Made by a program: the position numbers and the translations under genes. From Amorphochlora amoebiformis (taxonomy: Eukaryota > Cercozoa > Chlorarachniophyceae), in contig BAAHQB010000068.1 of assembly GCA_054601695.1 (NCBI GenBank), positions 434,001 through 498,000 on the forward strand: a DNA stretch of 64,000 bases, read 5' to 3'. This document shows positions 1 to 62,694 of the stretch, one piece after another. The notes below the pieces were generated by a model. The model saw nothing but the letters and a program-made list of their open reading frames with translations, made no database searches and was not told the origin of the DNA. Numbering within the stretch: position 1 is the first letter of the stretch; each line of letters begins with the position of its first letter.

Positions 1-1191
<1,191 letters not shown>

Positions 1192-1233
1192 ATGGAAAAT
1201 CGCGTTTCGTTTATCTTTTTCCGACTCGAGAGC
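1192..1233 (-). CDS. Candidate 3' exon of the questin oxidase-like gene
   Basis: The acceptor is CATGTAG and the donor is GTATGT around 42 nt encoding [14 protein letters not shown]. Its composition is clearly coding-like against the surrounding TA repeats. Phase continuity with the upstream candidates could not be established. Confidence 0.5.
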
Positions 1234-1245
1234 CTACATGGATGT

Positions 1246-1281
<36 letters not shown>

Positions 1282-1653
1282 GTATTATATATGTACCCAT
1301 ATATATCTATAAAATTATAATGATATATGTAACATATATATAAATACATATATATATATATATAGTGTAAATAATATACAATAGTATGAGTATATATATA
1401 TATATATATGTATATCACGAATGTATCACATGAATACATATACTTACATAGCTATGTACTACATGCACACACACATAGTATGTGTGTATATATGTATATA
1501 TATGTGTTTAAATATATATATACATATATATTTAAATATATATATATATATATACATATATATTTCTATATATATATTATATATATATCTATATTTATAT
1601 ATATACGTATATAATATATATATGAATGTAGTACATGCCCACACAAAAATAAG

Positions 1654-1701
<48 letters not shown>

Positions 1702-1969
1702 ATACATATGTATACCCACACACATATATTTACCACACACATATATTTATACAATGTATATAAATATACGCACTAATATACATGTGTATATGCATATATG
1801 TATGTGTGTATATTATATGTATGTATGTAAATGTATATATGTATATATATGCAAAGAAAGAGAATATATTTATCATATATTCACAAAAGTATGTATATGT
1901 ATGCTTGTGTTCACATATATGCATATATGTCTATACGAAAAATACATCTACATATAGTATTAGATACTT

Positions 1970-2019
<50 letters not shown>

Positions 2020-2608
2020 GTGTGTATATATACATATATACATATGCAATGGTTATCAAATAAGTGTGTGAATACACCTATCGAAAGAGACACACAGATT
2101 ACACATATACACACATACATACATTTGCATATACAAGTATATATATATATTTAAAAATATATTTACATATATATATATATATATATATCTACATAAATAT
2201 ATATATATATATATATATAAATATATACCAGTAGTAAAAAGATTAGTATATAAACCTCGACAATAGCCTCCATTCCCCACAAGCCAGTAATCACATGTAG
2301 AAGGACGAAATCACCTAAATACAACACATATGTAGAGGAATAAAATCACCTTAAACACAGCGCAAACGTACACTTATATATCTTTGATGTATTGATGTAA
2401 GTAAAAATGTATACAATAGATGTAAGAATGAAATCACCTTAAACACAACACAAACGTACACTTATATATCTTGACATATTGATGTAAGTAAAAATGTATA
2501 CAATAGATGTACGATATATGTTCATATATGTGTATATATATATGTGTATATATGTATATATATATATATATATATGCATTGTAGATATATACACATGTAT
2601 TATACATG

Positions 2609-2661
<53 letters not shown>

Positions 2662-3248
2662 GTACGAAGTAACCTTAAGACCATATTGTCGAACACATAC
2701 CTATATAGATATATACCTAGAGATATTCACGTTTGCATATTTACATGAGATTAGATACCTGGGTTTTAAGATATAAAGAATATTGATATGAGATATATAT
2801 ATCTGGCTGTGAGATGTAAAGAATAGCTGCCGTATATATATATACATATATATATACATCGTACGAAGTAACCTTAAGACCATATTGTCGAACACATGTC
2901 TATATTGATATATCTAGAGATATTTATGTCTGCATATTTACATTTGATACCTGGGTTTTAAGATTTAAAGAATATTGATATGAGATACATATACCTGGCT
3001 GTGAGATGTAAAGAATAGCTGCCGCATAGTACAGTTGCTTGAAAATCTCTTCTATTTTCTGATGTATGTTTGTATTTATGTAAGTTATATTTATTGAATA
3101 TTTAATTATTTTTTTTTGGGGATATACGTGTATGTGGATAATTGTATATTATATACACATAGGTTGATGAAAACTCAGTTTATACCCACATCATACTTTG
3201 ATGCTCTCGAACATATTTATCATATTGATATATATAAATATAATATAC

Positions 3249-3291
<43 letters not shown>

Positions 3292-3425
3292 TAATATGTT
3301 ATATGTATGAACATACATACATACACACATATATATATATATATATATATAATGTATATACCCTAATCATACTTTGATCCTCTCCAACATATTTACCTCA
3401 TTGTACATGAGTATATATGTTATAT

Positions 3426-3496
<71 letters not shown>

Positions 3497-3570
3497 ATAT
3501 ATATTATATAATGTATATAACCAAATCATACTTTGATGCTCTCCAACAAATTTACCACATTGTATATAAG

Positions 3571-3624
<54 letters not shown>

Positions 3625-3681
3625 GTATATACCCATATCATAATTCGACGCTCCTGAAGACATTTATCGCATTGTATATAA

Positions 3682-3717
<36 letters not shown>

Positions 3718-3830
3718 ATAGTATATAGTGTATACATATATTATACATATGTATAATTATAGAATAAATATTAAGACATATATGTGTATATGTATATATA
3801 TATAATACATATATACTATACATATATATT

Positions 3831-3871
<41 letters not shown>

Positions 3872-4025
3872 CCAGAGAGTCCATCCAGGCACATCGACTG
3901 TGAATAAGAGGATGGCCTGATGATCAATATATATATATATATATATATTTACATATATATTATAAATATATCATATATATATATGTATATACATATATAC
4001 ATATATGTGTATGTACGTGTTTAGA

Positions 4026-4086
<61 letters not shown>

Positions 4087-4376
4087 GTCTTCTTATAATA
4101 GTAAATGTTTATCATATGAACATACAAATGAGCATGAATGCACATACACACATATATATATTTTTTATATGTGTACACAACATACATATATATATGTATG
4201 TGCACACATATATATATAATGTGTGCATATATGTACATGTATATATATTATACATAGCATATATATATACATATTACATACACATATACATTGTATATGT
4301 ATAACACACACATGTATGTGTACATGTACACATATGAATATATGTAACATTTACATGTGTACATACATATTATACA

Positions 4377-4422
<46 letters not shown>

Positions 4423-4493
4423 TATACATGTAACATATGCATGTGTATGTGTATAACATTTATGTGTGTGTATATGTATATAATATCTATGTA

Positions 4494-4528
<35 letters not shown>

Positions 4529-5020
4529 TACAGAATCTGTATCAATATAATATATGCACATTTATATTTCTATGCGCATATCAATATCCTCATGATATAT
4601 ATATATATATATTTATAATATGTACACATAGAAATATATATATTTATATATTCTAAGTATAATAAACACATACCTTCCGCTAGAAGCATGGCAATTCTCC
4701 ACTGAAGTCCCGTATCTTTTAACTCCGGGTGAAACCTTAAATAATATAAATACCTATATATTATATGTATATATATATATTTATATATACAGTCCTCCAC
4801 TGAAGTCCTGTATCTGTTAACTCTGGGTGAAACCTTAAATAATATAAATACCTATATAATATATACATATACATATATATATATATACACATATCCATAT
4901 ACATATATATACATATACATATTTATATATACATACACACATATATATATATATATATAGTCCTCCACTGAAGACCTGTATCTTTTAACTCTGGGTGAAA
5001 CCTTAAATAATATAAATACC

Positions 5021-5078
<58 letters not shown>

Positions 5079-5121
5079 GTCTCATTGAAGCCTTATATAT
5101 GTATAGATAGATAAATATATA

Positions 5122-5168
<47 letters not shown>

Positions 5169-5275
5169 CTGTATATATATATATATATGTATTCATATAT
5201 ACACATATATATATATATTTATATAATCTATGTGTACGTATAAATGGTGGAATGGATATCTATATATATATATAT

Positions 5276-5326
<51 letters not shown>

Positions 5327-5339
5327 GTTTATGTAGATG

Positions 5340-5431
<92 letters not shown>

Positions 5432-6702
5432 TACCACCCGTAGCGTGTACAAATAATACGTTAATTACACACCTTTCTGCGGAATACTTTGGGTCCGCAA
5501 ACACCTGAAACAGAGAAAGAGCAAATCAGAAAAAAATAATCAGAAAAAAATAATGAGAAAAAACAAGGCGGGACGGTTGTTGTGGCGAAAAGCCGGAGGA
5601 GAAGAGATGGCGACGAAAGATGAAAAAAAGAGAGAGACGGGAGAAGCGAAGCGCGAGGAGAAGGATAGAGAGTGCTTGAAGGGAAAGAATTCGAGAGGGA
5701 AAGAGAGAGGATTGAATAACAAGGAGAGCGGAGAGATAGCGCGCAAGAGTTCGTGCAGGAGAGAGTGAGGGAGAGAGAGAGAGGGAAGAGGAAAGAGAGA
5801 AAAGAGAGATGAAGGGAGCGAGCGAGGTGAAAGAGAGAAGATAGAGAGCAAAACGAGCGGAAGATCTCGTATGATTTAACCTATTCCCTCCCTCTTTTTT
5901 TTCTCTCTCCTAAGAGTCAATTCGGAAGATTTGACTTGTTTCCTTCTGTTTTCTCTCTCCTTCGCTCCCGACGCTCTCATCGCGCTATCCTGTCTGTCTC
6001 TTCTCAACATCTTTTCCTATCTCCCCGAATACATGTACAGAGTATTGTAAAAACCCTCTCCTTCACTTCCCACACATTGTCTGTCACTGTGTCGAGACTC
6101 AACTAAAGAGTCAAGACACCCCCACGTCTTGATTGTCAAGACACCTATACGCCCAAAAGTCAGTTGAAGCAGCTACTAGATACACTACGAACATTAGATA
6201 CAATCACAACAACCTTTAAGAAGCCTGAGTCTCTTCCTTCCCATTCCATACTCTCTGTCCTCCACACCCTCTGTTCTCTCTTCCTCACTTTCTGCTCTCT
6301 CTTCCCCATACCTTATCTGTCCATTTCGAGAGTTGAGACGACTCCGCGGCGGCTGCGATGGCTTTCAGGGTGTCTAGGACGCTGCTATCTTGGCGAGCTT
6401 TGAACTATTCGGTGTATTTGTACATTTATATATATATATATATATATATGTATAAATATACATATTATATATATATATATTATATATATATATATTATAT
6501 ATATATGTATGTATGTATGTTGTGTTATACATATCTTAATATGAACATACACAAAGATGTATACCTACAGATATATTTGTATTTGTTTATGTACACATAT
6601 CCTCTTTAAAAAAAAAAAATTAGAGGAGACTCCAATTGTGCAAACCTTTAAACTACATATTGATTTATACTTACACAGATGTATATAATATATATTATAT
6701 GA

Positions 6703-6798
<96 letters not shown>

Positions 6799-6978
6799 GT
6801 ATTTATATATTTATACATTCGAATCTAATAACCTCTTTAGACGAAGGCAGATGCGTGGGTACATGCGCAAAGGCAAAATACGCTAACCTGAAAATATAAA
6901 AGAAATCAAATTTATCTAGTTCTGTATAGTCCGTGCAGTTGATATATGTGTATATATATATATATATTTATCTATATA

Positions 6979-7050
<72 letters not shown>

Positions 7051-7305
7051 CATATATATATATACATATATACATATATACACATATATATATACATACA
7101 TACATATGTATATTTAAAATAGTTTTACACACACACACACATGTATATATATAAATGTATTTATCTATACAACGCATAACCCTTTAGGACCATTACTCTG
7201 TCCCTCCCGAGGAGATAAATATCCATATATACACTCACTCATATATATATATATATATACATGTATAATATATATATATATATATATTGTACATATATAT
7301 ATATG

Positions 7306-7343
<38 letters not shown>

Positions 7344-7377
7344 ATACGTGGAGATAAATATCCATATATAAAACACA

Positions 7378-7476
<99 letters not shown>

Positions 7477-7497
7477 TATATATATATGAATAAATAA

Positions 7498-7549
<52 letters not shown>

Positions 7550-7608
7550 TTATAATATCTATAATATATGTATGTGTATATATGTAAATATTTGAATATA
7601 TATATATA

Positions 7609-7646
<38 letters not shown>

Positions 7647-7782
7647 TATATATAAAGTCATACCCCTCGATTATCATTAGTCTGTTCTTCGCGTGGAGAG
7701 CCCAACCCAAATGTATAGTACTAAATATATACATAATACGTATATACATATATATATATATATATAATATCTGTGTATATAT

Positions 7783-7863
<81 letters not shown>

Positions 7864-8326
7864 AATATATATGAGTATATATATGAGTTATATATATATA
7901 TACATAAATGTTAATCCTTAAATACGTGAAAAGCAAAGTATTAATGCGGGCACAATATATTCAATAGATCGGGTATGTTAGACAGATATGTGTATGATAT
8001 CTGCTTATGCGTAATCCCACATAAGAGTATAGTTCTGATGAAATATACAATTTCTACAACGTAGGTATATAAAATGTTCAAATCTAATATCTGTATATGC
8101 GTATTAATAATATGCAATGTGGAATATATATATTACATATTCTTGATATACATGTACACACATATTATATATATACATATATACACATATATATACATAT
8201 ATACATGTATAAGTATATATATATATATGTATTTGTATATAACATATTATATCTATATAATATCTCTAGTGTTCAAGCCTAATGGACAATGCAGAGAATA
8301 CAGTTCGTAAAGTACTGTCATATATA

Positions 8327-8369
<43 letters not shown>

Positions 8370-8447
8370 GATATATTATATCTATATTTGCGAATATATA
8401 CCCAGGTTGATAAATTGAGGTAAACATTTGTGTATCAGATATACATG

Positions 8448-8498
<51 letters not shown>

Positions 8499-8610
8499 CA
8501 CACATGTATATATATTATGTATTTATGTATGTGTACATATATATATATATATAATGTATACATGTATATATAATATATATATACCTGCAGTCCATGTTAT
8601 GTATACATAC

Positions 8611-8648
<38 letters not shown>

Positions 8649-9617
8649 TGTATGTATACATATACACACACGTGTATATTATATATATATATATATATAT
8701 ATGTGTAATATATATGTATATATCTACATATGTACACATACAAACCAACCAATGGTGAAGAGCACTAACGCATCCGTCGATCAGTTGAGGCATATACGTG
8801 TTTATAAGCCCTTCCATACCCAGCCTATTAAGCATATCCGGATATGTGTTTATAATGTGCAGATATGCGTTTATCAGATACGTGTTTATAAGCCCTTCCA
8901 TACCTAGCCTATTAAGCATCTCCAGATATGTGTTTATAATATGCAGATATGCGTTTGTCAGATACGTGTTTATAAGCCCTTCCATACCTAGCCTATTTAC
9001 AGATTAAGCATATCCAGATATGTGTTTATAATATGCAGATATGTGTTTATCAGATATGTGTTTATAAGCCCTTCCATACCTAGCCTATTTACAGATTAAG
9101 CATATCCAGATATGTGTTTATAATATGCAGATATGTGTTTATCAGATATGTGTTTATAAGCCCTTCCATACCAAGCCTATTTACAGATTAAGCATCAGAC
9201 TATTAAGATTTATATTTTGGGTTCGGGATATATAATGTACATATCTCTGCAAAATCAAGTAAATATCAAACATATTTCGCCTTTACCAAATGGTTCTATT
9301 TTTGTATATGGTTCTATTTTGGTATTCGATGCACATATATGTTTCTTGAATGTGTATAATAAAAATATGTGTATTTACATAATATATAATATAAAAATAT
9401 ATACAAATTAAACATAATATACATGTATGAACATGTGTAAATATGTATTTTTATGAATGTTAACATAATATACATGTATGAACATGTGTAAATATGTATT
9501 CTTATGAATGTTAACATACCTTTTTTCTTCTTTGTCAAAGAACTCGACGTAGTCCATGAAATATTTTTTTTCACCGATGTATTTCTGTATTGTTAATATT
9601 TCATACATATATTAAGT

Positions 9618-9663
<46 letters not shown>

Positions 9664-10146
9664 CACAATATAAATATATATGTGTATGTGTGTATATATA
9701 TGTATATATATATATATATAAATATATAATATATTTATGTGTATGTATTTATTACCTTTATATACACACATATATGTATATATATTATTGTCAATACATA
9801 AAGGAAAACAAATGCAAGTTTAGAAAATAAGATTTAAGCGAAAGGAAAAATATAATATATATTAATACATATGAGATATATATATACATACACATATATA
9901 TATCCTTATATATATTATAAAATTACATATTTTCAATACTTTTTCACCGATGCATTTTTGAAACCAAAATAGGAAATAAAGTATAAAATTACTATATATA
10001 CATTTGTATATATGTATATACATTTTATATGTATCGGGGAAATCATATACATATATACAATATATTATATATATACATATATATATATATATTCGTATGT
10101 AGTAATATATAATATAATTTATATAAAAATATATGTGTATATATTT

Positions 10147-10220
<74 letters not shown>

Positions 10221-10596
10221 TTGCATATTTATATACAAATCATATTCATATCATATTCATGTATGCATGCAAGTACGTCAAATTTCGTATCCGTGGTATA
10301 TATACAGCGTATAAAGTTCACCTTCCAGTTGGTTTTGTCAATAGCATTTTTGCTCTCAATTGCAGGTTCTAGCCCGTGTTTCCTATATAATTCATGTGAT
10401 TTTCATGTACATGTAGATATTAATATATATATATATATATGTGTATATAACTATATTTATTTTATATGTATGTATATTGGTGTTATTAGTACAAATACAC
10501 ATATAAAACACACATGACATATGGTCACATACATTGAAGGAACATTCATATCCTTCCACCGTGAAATATATATATATATCTCATATAAAATATGTA

Positions 10597-10627
<31 letters not shown>

Positions 10628-11330
10628 TGTATGTATTATATATATAATATATATACACACATAAATGTATATATAATAAATAGAAATACAAACGCACACA
10701 TGCACACACATAAACATGCACATATACATCGGTGAAGGTGTGATTAATATTGTATACATACATTATATATATATATATTATATGTAATTTATGTGATATA
10801 TATATATATATATTTGTGTATATTAATATATTTAGAAATACAAACGCACACACGCACATACACATAAATATATTCATATACTTCAGCAATAATTATATTA
10901 TATATAATATATATATACACACACATTTATATATATATATATATATATAATATATATATATATATATGTATATATATGTACATAGATATATAGTTAAATT
11001 AGTTTAACATGGGTACAAATATACACACGGACACAGATATTTAACAATTTGCCATAAACACCACATTCATTCGTACCCCTCCGACACTCCCTTATCCCCA
11101 GCGCCCTATCCCCTCCCGTATCCCCATTCTCACTTTCGATAGAAATCAAAATAATTTCCAATCCTCTCCTCGCTCACACCAAGTCCCTCCAACGCTATCA
11201 CAGCGTGCTTTGCATGATTCGACAGATACCCTCCATATTCGATATGATATCGATAATCGTCCAAATATTCCTTCACCCCAAACTTCCCTTTAGATCCGCT
11301 CTTAGATCTGAAAAAAAAAAAATTCATCAT
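1192..11330 (-). CDS. Questin oxidase-like protein gene (Baeyer-Villiger oxidase family), multi-exon, 3' end unresolved
   Basis: Questin oxidase opens an anthraquinone ring by Baeyer-Villiger oxidation; relatives occur in fungi, bacteria and some other eukaryotes. Ten exons join without a frame break: 11134-11307, 10322-10382, 9520-9584, 8750-8824, 7664-7720, 6817-6887, 6312-6397, 5473-5504, 4674-4735 and 3873-3916. They give about 240 residues. Family-like stretches in order are [53 protein letters not shown] and [16 protein letters not shown]. Family members are usually about 350-450 residues, so the C-terminal third must lie in weaker candidates (3631-3672, 2850-2895, 1192-1233) or beyond the left edge. 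The start is either the Met-Met at 11325-11330 or a short exon further upstream. The family call is from memory of the motif order, not a search, and the substrate is unknown. Confidence 0.85.
2240..2520 (-). repeat. Tandem repeat of ~95 bp in the 3' part of gene 1
   Basis: Three diverged units each contain, on the minus strand, TTTAAGGTGATTT or TTTAGGTGATTT, resembling an exon end plus donor. The two best copies are 2338-2420 and 2428-2510. They may be decayed copies of an exon 3' edge, but no complete exon was recognised. Confidence 0.5.
2850..2895 (-). CDS. Candidate exon of the questin oxidase-like gene, duplicated downstream
   Basis: After CAATATAG the segment reads either [13 protein letters not shown] or TCVRQYGLK, depending on phase, and ends at GTATAT or GTTACT. 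A near-identical copy lies at 2655-2696. The two copies are embedded in a tandem repeat of about 190 bp (2650-2835 and 2845-3025). Confidence 0.35.
3631..3672 (-). CDS. Candidate microexon of the questin oxidase-like gene
   Basis: A CTTCAG acceptor and GTATAC donor could bound a 21-nt exon. The best-preserved member of four diverged tandem copies (about 3180-3225, 3360-3410, 3520-3560 and 3631-3672) is the one nearest exon 10, as expected if the other three are downstream copies of a real exon. I cannot assign its residues to the family. Confidence 0.3.
3873..3916 (-). CDS. Questin oxidase-like exon 10
   Basis: The acceptor is ATCATCAG and the donor is GTATTA. In the phase set by exon 9 it encodes [14 protein letters not shown]. 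Another open frame ([12 protein letters not shown]) also reads through, but it would break the junction with exon 9. Confidence 0.72.
4674..4735 (-). CDS. Questin oxidase-like exon 9
   Basis: The acceptor is ATTTAAG and the donor is GTATGT, phase 2 to 1. It encodes [20 protein letters not shown]. Two truncated copies of its 5' edge lie upstream at about 4790-4840 and 4958-5012. Confidence 0.83.
4780..5090 (-). repeat. Decayed tandem copies of exon 9 5' edge
   Basis: Two units (4790-4860 and 4958-5030) repeat the intron end, the acceptor and about 40 nt of exon 9, then pass into TA repeats before the exon's second half. A shorter trace is near 5078-5092. Confidence 0.75.
5093..5455. repeat. 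TA microsatellite block
   Basis: Nearly pure (TA)n, the longest run being about 85 bp at 5344-5427. It forms most of the intron between exons 8 and 9 of gene 1. Confidence 0.9.
5473..5504 (-). CDS. Questin oxidase-like exon 8 (32 nt)
   Basis: The acceptor is CTGTTTCAG and the donor is GTGTGT, phase 0 to 2. It encodes [10 protein letters not shown]. It is very short but has a strong pyrimidine-rich acceptor and fits the phases on both sides. Confidence 0.75.
5510..6300. repeat. Purine-rich then pyrimidine-rich intron
   Basis: Bases 5550-5870 are GA-rich and 5885-6330 are CT-rich, so the two halves are roughly complementary in composition. This is the intron between exons 7 and 8. No coding exon is seen; the open frames here are GA-repeat artefacts. 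Confidence 0.7.
6312..6397 (-). CDS. Questin oxidase-like exon 7
   Basis: It encodes RQD then [20 protein letters not shown] then WTDK. The acceptor is TTCAAAG (start 6397, phase 1) or ACCGAATAG (start 6404, phase 0). The donor is GTATGG, phase 0 out. It matches the helix with 'LL..L' that follows the LAY segment in the family. Confidence 0.82.
6817..6887 (-). CDS. Questin oxidase-like exon 6
   Basis: The acceptor is TTTTCAG, phase 2 in. It encodes [18 protein letters not shown] followed by VIRFE. The donor is either GTATAA (end 6817, phase 1) or GTTATT (end 6833, phase 0). Each joins exon 7 through a matching acceptor, so the junction is ambiguous by a few residues. Confidence 0.84.
6905..7660 (-). 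repeat. TA microsatellites with decayed copies of exon 5 3' edge
   Basis: Bases 7185-7235 repeat the exon 5 end (CC.CTCGGGAGG...AATGG) with the donor changed to GTTATG. Bases 7345-7375 keep only about 25 nt of it. The rest is (TA)n. Confidence 0.6.
7664..7720 (-). CDS. Questin oxidase-like exon 5
   Basis: The acceptor is TATTTAG and the donor is GTATGA, phase 2 to 2. It encodes [18 protein letters not shown], the 'HxxIHLGxA' segment of the family. Decayed copies of its 3' edge lie downstream at 7185-7235 and 7345-7375. Confidence 0.87.
8750..8824 (-). CDS. Questin oxidase-like exon 4
   Basis: The acceptor is TTAATAG, phase 2 in. It encodes [18 protein letters not shown] followed by VSALHH. 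The donor is taken as GTTGGT at 8749-8748 (phase 2 out), which joins exon 5 in frame. A second GT four bases further on would break the frame. Four decayed copies of its acceptor edge lie upstream at about 8881-9196. Confidence 0.85.
8881..9196 (-). repeat. Four tandem copies of exon 4 5' edge
   Basis: Units of about 85-105 bp repeat the intron end, TTAATAG or GTAAATAG, and the first 25-30 nt of exon 4 (encoding [10 protein letters not shown]). The downstream half of each unit turns into TATCTG repeats. They sit directly upstream of the real exon in transcription order. Confidence 0.85.
9520..9584 (-). CDS. Questin oxidase-like exon 3
   Basis: The acceptor is ATACAG and the donor is GTATGT, phase 0 to 2. 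It encodes [20 protein letters not shown], the 'xYLGxxxYxxYxxFF' motif. Intronic tandem copies flank it: one with the 5' edge near 9936-9966 and one with the donor region at 9421-9462. Confidence 0.87.
9585..11130. repeat. Introns 1 and 2 of gene 1: TA-rich with few other motifs
   Basis: Outside exon 2 (10322-10382) the stretch is (TA)n and interrupted TATG/TACA repeats. Two copies of a TAGAAATACAAACGCACAC motif lie at about 10680 and 10831. Bases 9936-9966 hold a diverged copy of the start of exon 3. Bases 11020-11130 are unique sequence. Confidence 0.6.
10322..10382 (-). CDS. Questin oxidase-like exon 2
   Basis: The acceptor is TATATAG and the donor is GTGAAC, phase 2 to 0. It encodes K plus [19 protein letters not shown]. 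This matches the 'YxxxLEP...I...NW' linker that follows the first helix pair in the family. Confidence 0.83.
11134..11307 (-). CDS. Questin oxidase-like exon 1 (largest)
   Basis: The acceptor is a T12-CAG and the donor is GTGAGA. It is entered in phase 2 and left in phase 2, giving 57 codons. It holds [16 protein letters not shown] and [16 protein letters not shown], the conserved N-terminal Asn-His...His...Leu-Gly region of the family. An in-frame Met-Met at 11325-11330, just after a stop, could instead be the start, with the T12-CAG read as coding Phe residues. Confidence 0.88.
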
Positions 11331-12747
11331 TATTTATTGAAGACATGGTTTCGAACCGAAAATAGCGCGTATGAAAATTGCAAGTCGAGAAGAGAGAGTC
11401 GGGGGGGAAGCAAAAGCAAGACGGTTGGGGGGGAAAAGCATGAGTAATGATGAGAGAAGTCGAAGGAAGAAGAATCAAATGAGTAATCTATGTTGTTGGG
11501 TAAACGAGGCTAGAAATCGAGAGGATTTCGTCCACTCCGCACTTGAACGGAACCCAAGTTATACTCACGCATCACCCAAACGGCGTGGACGAATGCAAAT
11601 CAAGGAAGAAACAAAATGATGCTAGTAAGAGCCGTACATGATGCACGACATGATTCACGGATGCACAGGGTGCATATGACGCAATATGCGTTTGAGGGAA
11701 CACGAACCGCGAGAGAAATCGAAAGGATTTCTTCCATTCCGACTTCGGATGGAAGGTGTGGGGCGTGTAGGGCGTGTTGGCTAGCACGCGCGAAATGACC
11801 AGAAACCTTCGAGAAAGCTGGTTGACATGGGAAGAAGTCATTATCGTTTGGCTTTGTGTTTGATAGACTGAGTCGACGCTCGTCGAAAAATGCTCCCAAG
11901 ATGTGTCAAGCCGGCCCTTCCTTCGGCATTGAAAGGGGTCTTGGGTTCCGGGAGGTGCCACGGCCCACCGGGTAGTACCATTTAAACCTCTAAAGCTCTT
12001 ATAGAACTTTAACAATTATTCGGATTTGTGACTATTAGAGGCCTAGAAAGAACTACTAGAGGTTTGACATCGCCGACATGCTTCTGTGATCCGGAGACAT
12101 GGCGCAACATGCGCCCGAATCGGCATATTATAGTCCCATACAACAAATCTTTGAAATTCGAAGCCTAGAAAAATGTCTCCGTGCATTCATCGAATGTATC
12201 ATCATAAAAAAGGGAACAGAAAGAGAGGAATGAACAATACATGACGAAAAATGCGTCTCAAATGCCAGTGGAATCGCTCACGATCCTCACCATCACCAAT
12301 ACGTGTATGTATGTCTCACATACGTCAACCTTCGCGGACATAAAATTTGAACGTATCATAGACCTCATCGAATGAGTCACATGCCTCTCAGCCTGTCAGT
12401 ACATACAACGGCGTGGGCCGATAAAGTTTTAGTATAATATTACGCAATATTATATAATCATTATGTGCTACACTGTACATGCTTCTAAGCTTGAAATTTT
12501 CTAGGTTATAATATTGACTAGGCATCATTGATATCTTAGTAGTATCGTAAGATTCCTACTAGGCATCATTGATATCTTAGTAGTATCGTAAGATTCCTAG
12601 CTATAATTGTAGTACTGGTATATTATATAAAATATAATAACATAATACTAACATCGTATTATATCATTGAACAGTCTAGATACATATGCTCTTGGTACTA
12701 GTGCTAGAGTACAACTAGTAATGTACAAAATATTACATATATATATT

Positions 12748-12794
<47 letters not shown>

Positions 12795-12993
12795 TGATAT
12801 ATCGTCAGTATTCAGCATATATATAAATCCATGATACGAAATCATCTCAGTTAGGGCGTGCGTGGTGATCATGCTGCACAATTGAGTCTGGTGAGAGCAT
12901 CTCTCAATAACTAGAATAATAAGTTATTTATATACGTTATAAAAATAACGTATGAAGCTGAGAGTGACTACGATACAAGTATCATCATTAAGT

Positions 12994-13070
<77 letters not shown>

Positions 13071-13470
13071 TATGTGTGTACTAGAAAATGTATATGACAA
13101 AACATCTGCGGTTACCCACTTCAATGCCGACACTACCGGGGATTTTCGCCAAATTCGGGTTTTTTTTCGCAAATTTTCTTTGATTATCCCCGAAACTTGT
13201 TTATCTCGATTTTAAGTCTACCTAACGTACTATCCTCAGCAGGCGCGAACAGGAGGCATACCCAGGTTAGCCTGCGTTGCCAGAACACCCAGTCGTCTAA
13301 TAAACACGTGCATAAACTCCGCCAAATTCTTCGCAAGATGTATAATTTAGTTGATTTCACCCAAACTAACTTACTTCGTATATAAAGCTCTCTTGTCTAA
13401 ATCTATTCTTAGGCGTCAACTATGGCGGTTTCAAAAGTTATATTAAAATTACCTAGAAAACTCTAATTTA
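11331..13470. promoter_or_regulatory. Divergent intergenic spacer, probable bidirectional promoter region
   Basis: This is about 2.1 kb of mixed, largely unique sequence between the 5' ends of gene 1 (minus) and gene 2 (plus). Only two TA tracts occur (about 12745-12792 and 12995-13070). It holds a perfect 41-bp tandem duplication at 12517-12557 and 12558-12598, and a diverged 27-bp repeat at about 11513 and 11713 (AGAAATCGAxAGGATTTC core). No recognisable conserved protein is encoded. A minus-strand open frame at 11572-12015 has no family likeness. The regulatory role is inferred from position only. Confidence 0.5.
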
Positions 13471-44423
<30,953 letters not shown>

Positions 44424-44813
44424 ATGTATATACGTAAATATATATATCTATATTATGAACATACATATATGTGTATATATGTGTATTTATATATATATAT
44501 ATATATAAACATATATATATATATATATATATAAGTATGTATTACGTGTTAATGTTACACGTAGTATACATATTAATATATAAATTTTCATAATTATGCC
44601 CAAAGATATGTAGTTGTTTTTATACAGTATAGATTCCGACTATACATACATAGGTAAATCTTATAGGTACATATATGTGTATGCATATATACACATGGAA
44701 TACACACATATACATACAATATATTATATTGCACATAAATATACAAGTATAAATATATACATATATACATATATATATAGGTATATATATATATATAGTT
44801 ATTAGAATTGCCT

Positions 44814-61921
<17,108 letters not shown>

Positions 61922-61938
61922 CTGTTATATTTATATAT

Positions 61939-61981
<43 letters not shown>

Positions 61982-62031
61982 CCATACATATACATGATAA
62001 ATATGTATGACAATAATATTTTAATGTATAC

Positions 62032-62063
<32 letters not shown>

Positions 62064-62307
62064 ATATATTATATATATGTATATGTATATATACATACAA
62101 TATATATATATATGTAACTATATTTATGTGTATACAAATTATATATATATATATATGTTTCAAGATATATATGTTCATAGAAATACATATATTATATATT
62201 ATATAGACGAGTATATGCTTATACATAAGTACAAACATGAATAAATAGAATTATACATATAATTTCAAAGTATGAAAAATTGTATAAAGCAGTATTTACA
62301 TATATAT

Positions 62308-62351
<44 letters not shown>

Positions 62352-62563
62352 CATATATATATATATATGTATATAGATATTTACACGTATATCAATACAT
62401 TTATGTAATATAATATAATATATATATATATATATATGTAGATTATACATATAAATATATACATATATATCTATATATATGTGCATATATACATTTGTAT
62501 ATATACATAAGTATATATATAAATATATATATATTCGTGTTGTAATGTCTATTCATATATATA

Positions 62564-62604
<41 letters not shown>

Positions 62605-62690
62605 CAAGAATACTAATATGTATACATACATATACATATATATGTATTATAAGGGTACCTATACTTGTACGACACCCTGATCCTGACACT
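61922..62690. repeat. TA-rich stretch upstream of glycosidase exon a
   Basis: TA microsatellites with a short unique patch at 62645-62695. No exon was recognised. Confidence 0.6.
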
Positions 62691-62694
62691 GAGA

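Noticed and set aside
8515-8985. Minus-strand frame with tandem [10 protein letters not shown] repeats
   Set aside because: It is formed by copied acceptor edges of exon 4; the acceptor of each copy lies inside the frame.
11572-12015. Minus-strand open frame of 147 codons upstream of gene 1
   Set aside because: No family likeness, several overlapping frames of similar length, and it is not needed to start gene 1.
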